Source of the DNA: a virus
Length of the DNA: 42,730 bases
Virus record (IMG/VR): IMGVR_UViG_3300043398_000189
Coordinates: 1 to 42,730 of that record
Direction: 5' to 3' (one strand)
Shown here: one piece after another, positions 37,091 through 42,730 of the stretch
Layout of the letters: each line of letters starts with the position of its first letter
Numbering within the stretch: the stretch's first letter is position 1
Notes under the pieces: model-generated
What the model saw: only the letters and a program-made list of their open reading frames with translations
What the model was told of the DNA's origin: nothing
Databases searched by the model: none
Made by a program: the position numbers and the translations under genes

Positions 37091-37918
37091 TTAACCTCCC
37101 ATCAAGGCTTCCCAGTCTTCCTTCGCTTGCCGTACCGCATCGGTATAGCCACGTCGAACAGAAGTACCGGTCTTCGGTTTTGCAGCCCGCTCTTGGTGGA
37201 CGGAGCCGCCAGAAGGGATGCGGCTCACATTCTTGGTTTCACGCTCGCGTTGTTCACGTTTACGCGCTACCTCGTCTGCTTCTCTCTGCTTGAGTTCTTT
37301 GTAGTGCCTGCTAGTGAATAGGGTTTGCAGTTGTGTCTGCCACCCCTGTTTACCAAAGGCATACTTCATCTCAAGAGAATTTCTATCAAGCCTGTCGGCG
37401 TCGTTGAGAAACGATTGCAGGATTCTCTGCCGATCTTCAGGCGGAACAACTTTATCGAAATCCCCACCGAACTCCTGGGCAAGCTGTCTCTCGGCATGTG
37501 CAAAGCGTTCGGCTTCCCTGTTCTTGAAAGACTGGTGCACTTCAACGTGAAGACCGCGCAACGTGGCGTTGTCTCGTTCAAGCTTCTCAAGTCGTACAAG
37601 CGGGTGGTCATCAGGTAACTGGTCTGGTCTAGGCTGGCTAGTCTGGGTTTGTTCGTATTGTTTATTTGTGGTTTGCGTATATCCGCCGTATAGCTGGCTC
37701 ACCATACCGCCGAGAATATTTACGTTCTCTTGTATAGACTTCGCCCATGTCGGCACTTCTTCCGCTGGTGATGCAGTCGTGGTGGCAGGTGTTTCCCCCG
37801 CGCTGCCACCGCCGCTGCCCGCATCAAACTCGTCGCTATCATCGCTAGATAGCTCTGGCTCATCGTCTTCGATGTCCATGTTCTCTAATTCTTCGAGGTC
37901 GTATCCGTTACGTGGCAT
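37091..37918 (-). CDS. Scaffolding protein
   Basis: A 275-residue protein. The first 65 residues are very acidic (LEELENMDIEDDEPELSSDD, SDEFDAGSGG). The middle is helical and charged (RLEKLERDNATLRGLHVEVH, RFAHAERQLAQEFGGDFDKV, ELKQREADEVARKREQRERE). The C-terminus is basic (RAAKPKTGTSVRRGYTDAVR). Acidic start, coiled coil and basic end just before the coat gene is the layout of scaffolds that guide prohead assembly and leave before packaging. Confidence 0.8.
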   Translation of the reverse strand: MPRNGYDLEELENMDIEDDEPELSSDDSDEFDAGSGGGSAGETPATTTASPAEEVPTWAKSIQENVNILGGMVSQLYGGYTQTTNKQYEQTQTSQPRPDQLPDDHPLVRLEKLERDNATLRGLHVEVHQSFKNREAERFAHAERQLAQEFGGDFDKVVPPEDRQRILQSFLNDADRLDRNSLEMKYAFGKQGWQTQLQTLFTSRHYKELKQREADEVARKREQRERETKNVSRIPSGGSVHQERAAKPKTGTSVRRGYTDAVRQAKEDWEALMGG

Positions 37919-37926
37919 AGCTTTCC

Positions 37927-38253
37927 TTATCCTTGGGACATCATTTGAGCAGCCTGCTGAGCCATCTGGTTGCTCTGTTCTTGCGCGTAGTTCTGTTCCG
38001 CGTCACCACGAAGGCGCCCTAAGTCATACGCCAGCTTGTCTAAGCCGGTCGCAATCTTCCCTGCGCCAGGTAGCGTCATAAGAGTTTGTGCACGCAGTCC
38101 GCGTATAGCGAGGTCTACTTTTTGGAAACTCTGCAAATAGGCTTCCCATGAATGGTTATTCAATCCGCCCGGGTTAGCGGCGCTCGGCTGCCCTTGTGCG
38201 GCATTAGCTACTCCTGGTGCCATTGGCGGGCCTTGCATCATTGAATAATCCAT
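37927..38253 (-). CDS. Small virion-associated protein
   Basis: A 108-residue protein started at the ATG at 38253, which has AAAGG 8 bases upstream (an in-frame ATG 24 bases earlier lacks a site). The N-terminus is Met/Pro/Gly-rich; the C-terminus is helical and Gln/Ala-rich (AYLQSFQKVDLAIRGLRAQT, DLGRLRGDAEQNYAQEQSNQ, MAQQAAQMMSQG). It lies between portal-side genes and the scaffold, so a minor scaffold or head protein is plausible. Confidence 0.6.
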   Translation of the reverse strand: MDYSMMQGPPMAPGVANAAQGQPSAANPGGLNNHSWEAYLQSFQKVDLAIRGLRAQTLMTLPGAGKIATGLDKLAYDLGRLRGDAEQNYAQEQSNQMAQQAAQMMSQG

Positions 38254-38347
38254 AGTGCATACCTTTGACTTCTGCATTACACAAGTCAGTAGATATCATA
38301 GATTCAAAGGTAAGTACAGTATTACAAGATGTAGCTTAAAACGCCAC

Positions 38348-38749
38348 CTAGCTCTGCGATCCGAGTATGCCTACTTCTGCATACGCTGATGCTGCGCCGC
38401 TTGGATTGGTTATAAACAAAGTCGGTGGTGTCGCGTTTCTGTTTTTAAATAGCAAAAATCCGTTCGCTGCAATCTGAAACTTAGCTGTCGCAGTGGCATC
38501 AAGCGCAACGTTTAAGCCGGTCCCGCCCAGGTCTCTCAAGTAAATCCAGGTTGCAGTAGTGCAGAACGTAGATAGATCTATCTGCTGGTCAGATGCAGAC
38601 GCTGCGTACTTTTTGTTAAAGCTCTGCCCCATATTACCAGTCGTAGAGCTCGCCTCGGTGAAGTTCAAGATATTCTCGGTTGACCCGTCAGTGTCGCCCC
38701 AGCCCACCCAGACCTGCACTCGTAGTTTTACTGCTGTCGGTGCCGCCAT
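38348..38749 (-). CDS. Small beta-rich structural protein
   Basis: A 133-residue protein (VKLRVQVWVGWGDTDGSTEN, CTTATWIYLRDLGGTGLNVA, AKFQIAANGFLLFKNR, PTLFITNPSGAASAYAEVGI). Its strand pattern looks like a jelly-roll, typical of decoration or appendage domains. GAGGTAAGTAAA precedes the ATG. It lies just after the portal gene. A capsid-surface role is possible; no family recognised. Confidence 0.6.
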   Translation of the reverse strand: MAAPTAVKLRVQVWVGWGDTDGSTENILNFTEASSTTGNMGQSFNKKYAASASDQQIDLSTFCTTATWIYLRDLGGTGLNVALDATATAKFQIAANGFLLFKNRNATPPTLFITNPSGAASAYAEVGILGSQS

Positions 38750-38759
38750 TTTACTTACC

Positions 38760-40664
38760 TCACAATTGCATATCGGGCGATGTTAAACCTGGTTTTCTAC
38801 CGGGCTGGCCGTCCATTTTTTCTCTTGGCCTACCAGGGCCTTTGCGAGATTTGCCTGCCGTTAATTCAGCCTCGAAGATAGCCGCTTCTATATCAGCCAT
38901 GCGCTTATCGATAGCCGCCGCATTGGGTATTCCGATAATTGCCAGCGCTGCTTTTCTATCTATCAAGTTGTTCTGGTAGAGAACTAAGGCTTGCTGTGCT
39001 GCGCCCTGTTTAGCGCCAGGCAGGCTACTCCCAGACTGTATCTGAATAGAGTAATCACCGTTTGCGTTATCCGGGTCCCATTGAATCGGGATCTGTTTTT
39101 GCGTAGCCGGATCTATGATGTTGAATGTCTGAGCCGGTTCGCCTGGGCCGGGACCATAGAACTGTCTGATAAGCCAGTGCATCTGGAATCCAAGATCTCG
39201 TAGACCCTGTTCAAGTAATCGAGCCTTGAGCCGCATTCTCGAAGTCGCCGTTCCTTGAAGCGCATCCACGGTAGCGGCGCTGACTTGAGACCCTTTCTGT
39301 AACTGCCCTCGCATGATTGCTTGAATGCCAAGAACGTCGTCGAACATTTCTTGTAGCCAATCGAGCAATGGAAGTACAAAAGATGGAATCTCGCCTGGAG
39401 GCAGTCTCTCTAGTCGCGTACCCGGGTTGGTGATAATAACTTCACCAGGCGTACTGGTGAGTTTCTTGTATAGCTCTCTCGAAGGAAATGTCTTAGTGTC
39501 TGTGACCCACGGCGCATTCATGTTTACCCGGGCGTTCTTAAGCAGATCTGTGTGTATGACATTGATCTTGTCTTCTATACGGCAAAGCACTTCGAGATCG
39601 CTGTGTGCCATAAGTCGAGATGCCAGCCTGGATGGAAAGAATACGTAAGGCGGTTGCTTGTGATGGTAGGGATTTGCGAAATCTGCAAGTAGCGTTTGCC
39701 CTGCCACAATGAGGCATCGTCCAGCCGGATACCGGCGAACCCACTCACCAATAGGCTCTCCGTTAGAATCGTACAGAACGTCTCCATTATCGTCTTGCGC
39801 AGGTATAAACTCTCTAGAGTCGTCGCGCAGCCATAGTTCTTTAACAAGCGCACGCTGCCGCTGCCCAATAACAAAACCTCCATCTGGTCTACCCATAGGA
39901 GACCACCACTGAGAAGAGCCACTAATATCTTCTTCTGGGTCTTGTCCATCTCGCCTATCTGAGTAGGCCTGCTCTGGAGTGACAGACTCGCCGCGGCCTG
40001 GATAGGTCTCGCGTATATCCGTGAGATCATATGGTTCCGCAACGATGAGATATCGCATATCTTCCCAGCGATAGGATCTTGCATACGGATCAAACCAAAC
40101 ATAGCGGGGGTCAACGTTCTTAATTACTATACGCCCTTGCTTACCCAAAGGCCCTGTTCGTCCCATGTCCATAGTGGTCTTCATGACACCCAGGAATAAT
40201 CGCTTTTGATTCCAGATGTTCTTACCCATGAGCAAATCGAAATCGTTTTGATCCATAGCTTCTTGCATAAAGTAAGTAAGCCCTGATGCAAAGTCATCCT
40301 GAGCCGCCTGTCTTGATGCAACACTAGGCCTGGGTAAATTCTCAACCAGGCATGACACCGCCTCTTCGATAGCATGATGCACGATAGGCAATCGAGATCT
40401 AGTAGGCGATGAGCCCACTCCGTTCACATCGCTATCGCGAATCTCCAGGCGTTTATCCGCCCACATCCAGCGGCGCTTTATGTCTTTCCAGGCTGTTCTA
40501 GATTCGTCGTATAAATCACCAACGAGCTTTACGAAATACTCTTCGTAGGCTTCATAGGTCTCAAACCCGTCTTTTTCCCAGTCTTCTCTTCCTGAATTTT
40601 TAGACTCGAAATTATAGTTAGCCGCTAGCTCTAGCGCCTCTTGCTCGTAGTACCGAACATCCAC
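38760..40664 (-). CDS. Portal protein
   Basis: A 634-residue protein starting with GTG at 40664 (AGGAAG 10 bases upstream). The twelve-subunit ring at the capsid vertex is the docking site for terminase and tail. Portal-type segments are DVNGVGSSPTRSRLPIVHHA, IVIKNVDPRYVWFDPYARSY with RWEDMRYLIVAEPYDLTDI, then PPYVFFPSRLASRLMAHSDL, INVIHTDLLKNARVNMNAPW and the helical QLQKGSQVSAATVDALQGTA. The length is in the range of P22-like portals (about 725) and larger than HK97-type ones. A basic C-terminus follows (RKGPGRPREKMDGQPGRKPG). It overlaps the membrane protein gene by 34 bases. Confidence 0.85.
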   Translation of the reverse strand: MDVRYYEQEALELAANYNFESKNSGREDWEKDGFETYEAYEEYFVKLVGDLYDESRTAWKDIKRRWMWADKRLEIRDSDVNGVGSSPTRSRLPIVHHAIEEAVSCLVENLPRPSVASRQAAQDDFASGLTYFMQEAMDQNDFDLLMGKNIWNQKRLFLGVMKTTMDMGRTGPLGKQGRIVIKNVDPRYVWFDPYARSYRWEDMRYLIVAEPYDLTDIRETYPGRGESVTPEQAYSDRRDGQDPEEDISGSSQWWSPMGRPDGGFVIGQRQRALVKELWLRDDSREFIPAQDDNGDVLYDSNGEPIGEWVRRYPAGRCLIVAGQTLLADFANPYHHKQPPYVFFPSRLASRLMAHSDLEVLCRIEDKINVIHTDLLKNARVNMNAPWVTDTKTFPSRELYKKLTSTPGEVIITNPGTRLERLPPGEIPSFVLPLLDWLQEMFDDVLGIQAIMRGQLQKGSQVSAATVDALQGTATSRMRLKARLLEQGLRDLGFQMHWLIRQFYGPGPGEPAQTFNIIDPATQKQIPIQWDPDNANGDYSIQIQSGSSLPGAKQGAAQQALVLYQNNLIDRKAALAIIGIPNAAAIDKRMADIEAAIFEAELTAGKSRKGPGRPREKMDGQPGRKPGLTSPDMQL

Positions 40665-40942
40665 TGGTTAAATGCTTCCTCGTCCATAGCCGGGTCTTCC
40701 ACGGCGGCATCTTCCTCTGGATTATTCACAACTACTTCGTAGTCCCCGTCTTGTCGTTGTATTAGCTTATACACGCCAGAGTTTATATCTCCAATCAAGA
40801 AACCCCTTGGTTTGTAATCTCGGAGTTTAATACCGTATTGGTATGCAAGGCAACCCCCTACGAGTGCGCAAAATACCGCACATATCGTAGCCGTTAGCGC
40901 TACAAATGCAGTAAGAAATAATACGGGTACGATGATTTCCAT
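40631..40942 (-). CDS. Small membrane protein between terminase and portal
   Basis: A 103-residue protein. Residues 3-34 are hydrophobic (IIVPVLFLTAFVALTATICA, VFCALVGGCLAYQYGI), one long or two short membrane segments. The rest is soluble and acidic near the end (VVVNNPEEDAAVEDPAMDEE). It is coupled to the gene before (3-base gap) and overlaps the portal start. A membrane protein inside the packaging cluster is unusual; function unknown. Confidence 0.65.
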   Translation of the reverse strand: MEIIVPVLFLTAFVALTATICAVFCALVGGCLAYQYGIKLRDYKPRGFLIGDINSGVYKLIQRQDGDYEVVVNNPEEDAAVEDPAMDEEAFNQWMFGTTSKRR

Positions 40943-40944
40943 AT

Positions 40945-41490
40945 TTAAAAAGCGTGCTTTGAGAGCGCCATAGCCACTCCAGCTTTAAGCGCGGCTAGAT
41001 TACTCACGTCCTGCTCTCTAGCTTTATCGCAGAGTTTCTCCCATAACGGATACGAGATTAGCTCGATTAATTGTGCCTGTGTTACGTCAGAGGCTTTGCT
41101 GTCTTCAGGCTTACGCTTCTCTCGGACAGCGTTAACCGCGTCGAAATCCCAGGACTCGAAGGCGAGATATAACCGCTCTTTGAAAAAGTGCAGCGCGTGC
41201 GCATGTCCGTGCCCGCGTGCTAGTTCTAGAACTCTTTGATAGCTAGTCTCGCCTATATAGTGCTTGAGTAGCTTCTCAAGCTGGTTGGTGTAGTCTTCAA
41301 ATCCCGGGCCGCCAAGCTTTGGATCGTAGAACGAGATATCTCTGCGCTCGACAGCGACACTCTTTGGGGTTGCCTTGGCGTCTGGTCTTCCGGGTATAGG
41401 TGATATCGGCTGGACGGCGTTGTCTTTTATGGCTGCCATCGCGGCGGCTCGTTCTTGCGGGCTAGGAAAGGGGGTCTTACCAGAGGTCAT
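40945..41490 (-). CDS. Hypothetical protein after the large terminase
   Basis: A 181-residue soluble protein. The ATG at 41490 is chosen because it lies just before the terminase stop, with GGAG upstream; an earlier ATG at 41565 would add 25 residues from inside the terminase gene. The sequence is helical (PQERAAAMAAIKDNAVQPIS, FEDYTNQLEKLLKHYIGETS, YQRVLELARGHGHAHALHFF, QLIELISYPLWEKLCDKARE). It might be a packaging or head-completion accessory. No family recognised. Confidence 0.6.
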   Translation of the reverse strand: MTSGKTPFPSPQERAAAMAAIKDNAVQPISPIPGRPDAKATPKSVAVERRDISFYDPKLGGPGFEDYTNQLEKLLKHYIGETSYQRVLELARGHGHAHALHFFKERLYLAFESWDFDAVNAVREKRKPEDSKASDVTQAQLIELISYPLWEKLCDKAREQDVSNLAALKAGVAMALSKHAF

Positions 41491-42730
41491 AGTCGTCACT
41501 TTCTCCAAAAGAACTGGGGCCGTAATCTGCATACTCCCAATCTTCTGATGCGCTGAGAGTTTCACCAGTCATAAAGTTAGTCGATGTACGCGACTTTATC
41601 AACTCGTCCTGAGATAGATTCATAGAGCCGCCGTAAATATCATCTGCCTTTAAAACACCAGGCATATCTAGATACTGAGATTCCTGGGCGCAGACTATTA
41701 GGCCAATCATCCAGGCCATAACTCTATCGTCATGGAAGCCTGCGCCTGCTTGCGCTTTCATGTCTAAGCCGGTGTAGACAAATCGCTGGATCTCTTCAAG
41801 CAAGAACTCATCAGGAATAAAATGCGGCGTGCTTACACTATTTGACCAGTTATATTTAGCGTTCGTGATCATGATCTTGCGGGAAGATATATTCGTCTCC
41901 CAGCCTAATTTATTCGTATCGACTATGGCGTGTCCGTCGAAGACTTTCCATTGATAGATGTTGTGGTATATGTCTCGTAGTTTCGCGAGCAGGGCAATGC
42001 CAACTCCGTGAATTTCAGGAGCAATGAGGGCGTGGTTATAGGCAACTCCAAGCTTAGCAAGTAGACGAGCGTACTCGTGAGGCTCAATTCGGCCATGCAC
42101 CACCGCAACAGGGGTTTGTTTGAGAGCATCGAAGATATACGCGCAAGAGTAATCGCCGCCGTCAACGCCTTCGGCAGTGTCTGCCGATATAATATATTTT
42201 CTACCGGTTGCAGGCGTGTTCCAGATTTCAACGTAAGCATCCCGGTAGGGCTCGATCTTATCGGGTTCTTTAGTAAATTCAGCAAAATCGGTCCAGGGTT
42301 TCCTTGCGTCATATCTTTTGCCCTTAATTACGCCCTTCTTGTAGTCTACCAATTGGCGCGGCGAGAACACTGGTGAGCCGGAAGAGATAAAGCATTCAAG
42401 GGCATCACAAGGAAACTCTTGCTGCATAAGTAAGTCGTCGCCATGGAGTTTATTCTTGCGATACCACCAGTACCAGTAGGTTTGGGCCAGGCTTAGCCCG
42501 TAGTGATTCATGCGAGATATGAGATCATCGTCTGTGTCGAGATATCTTTCGCGCCAGGTGTCTCGTTCTTGTGCGTTCCTGAATTTCTTTAAGTGCTGGT
42601 CGTCTACCATCCAAGGAATGAACACAGCCCTAAAGTCGTTATCGCCAGATACAGCCGCATTCCAGAGATGATGGAACTCGTTACCAACACCAGATGCAGT
42701 AGACTCGACTATAACAATAGAGCATGGTCT
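41477..42730 (-). CDS. terL: Terminase large subunit, C-terminal part (cut by window edge)
   Basis: The frame is open from base 42730, so the gene continues beyond the edge. The first codons read RPCSIVIVESTASGVGNEFH: the ATPase coupling motif (VESTASG) of large terminases. The nuclease (RNase H fold) follows, with KYIISADTAEGVDGGDYSCA (first acidic residue in SADTAEG), ALIAPEIHGVG and FHDDRVMAWMIGL (last acidic pair). It pairs with the N-terminal half at 1-602. The only joining problem is reading frame at the exact ends. An in-frame GTG at 42625 lies mid-domain and is not a real start. Confidence 0.9.
   Translation of the reverse strand, partial: RPCSIVIVESTASGVGNEFHHLWNAAVSGDNDFRAVFIPWMVDDQHLKKFRNAQERDTWRERYLDTDDDLISRMNHYGLSLAQTYWYWWYRKNKLHGDDLLMQQEFPCDALECFISSGSPVFSPRQLVDYKKGVIKGKRYDARKPWTDFAEFTKEPDKIEPYRDAYVEIWNTPATGRKYIISADTAEGVDGGDYSCAYIFDALKQTPVAVVHGRIEPHEYARLLAKLGVAYNHALIAPEIHGVGIALLAKLRDIYHNIYQWKVFDGHAIVDTNKLGWETNISSRKIMITNAKYNWSNSVSTPHFIPDEFLLEEIQRFVYTGLDMKAQAGAGFHDDRVMAWMIGLIVCAQESQYLDMPGVLKADDIYGGSMNLSQDELIKSRTSTNFMTGETLSASEDWEYADYGPSSFGESDDYDLW

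Noticed and set aside
1-42730. CRISPR array
   Set aside because: No series of regularly spaced identical repeats with unique spacers was seen; the iterons and tandem repeats are too few and too irregular.
1-42730. Integrase, attachment site or transposase
   Set aside because: No tyrosine or serine recombinase motif and no insertion-sequence ends were recognised, so lysogeny is not supported despite the HTH regulator.

Overview
This window looks like an almost complete genome of a tailed double-stranded DNA phage with a short tail (podovirus type). It holds a terminase, portal, scaffold, HK97-type coat, head-tail adaptor, tail hub, fibre and ejection-type protein set. There is no tape measure, tail tube or sheath gene, no integrase, and no rRNA or cellular housekeeping gene. 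The large terminase gene is cut by the window edges: its first 200 codons lie at the left end and the rest at the right end. The sequence is therefore probably a circular map opened inside that gene. The host cannot be named from the sequence. Shine-Dalgarno sites of the GGAGG type and a lytic transglycosylase fit a bacterial, probably Gram-negative, host.

Layout. A gene-poor control region (about 5.03-6.05 kb) separates two divergent arms. The leftward arm (minus strand) starts at 5.03 kb with small hypothetical and DNA-binding genes. It continues through the terminase subunits, crosses the window edge, and runs from 42.7 down to 21.3 kb as one dense late operon: packaging, portal, capsid, adaptor, tail, fibres, internal virion proteins and lysis. 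The rightward arm (plus strand, 6.05-21.2 kb) carries early or middle genes. These are many small unknown proteins, a RadC-type JAMM protein, a Dam-type adenine methyltransferase, a MoxR/CobS-like AAA+ ATPase with a CobT-like VWA partner, DNA-binding regulators, a recombination set (candidate annealing protein with zinc ribbon, Gam-like protein, ParB-like DGQHR protein, RuvC-like resolvase) and unknowns. The arms converge on a two-way hairpin terminator at about 21.26 kb. One gene breaks the pattern: a peptidyl-tRNA hydrolase (PTH2)-like gene on the plus strand at 2.0-2.3 kb, beside a tRNA-like element and two leftward terminators.

No DNA polymerase, primase, helicase or RNA polymerase is recognisable, so replication and transcription probably use host enzymes redirected by phage factors. 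The control signals are unusually rich. A box TTTGCGGYAWAAT followed by CATCG occurs in front of two plus-strand gene groups. A GGTTTTCCCTAG-type element recurs at those promoters and at a third place facing the leftward arm. A nested inverted repeat encloses three iteron-like repeats. Most plus-strand transcripts have structured leaders, including one that folds like a tRNA cloverleaf in front of the AAA+ ATPase gene. Function calls rest on motif recognition by eye; no database search was possible.
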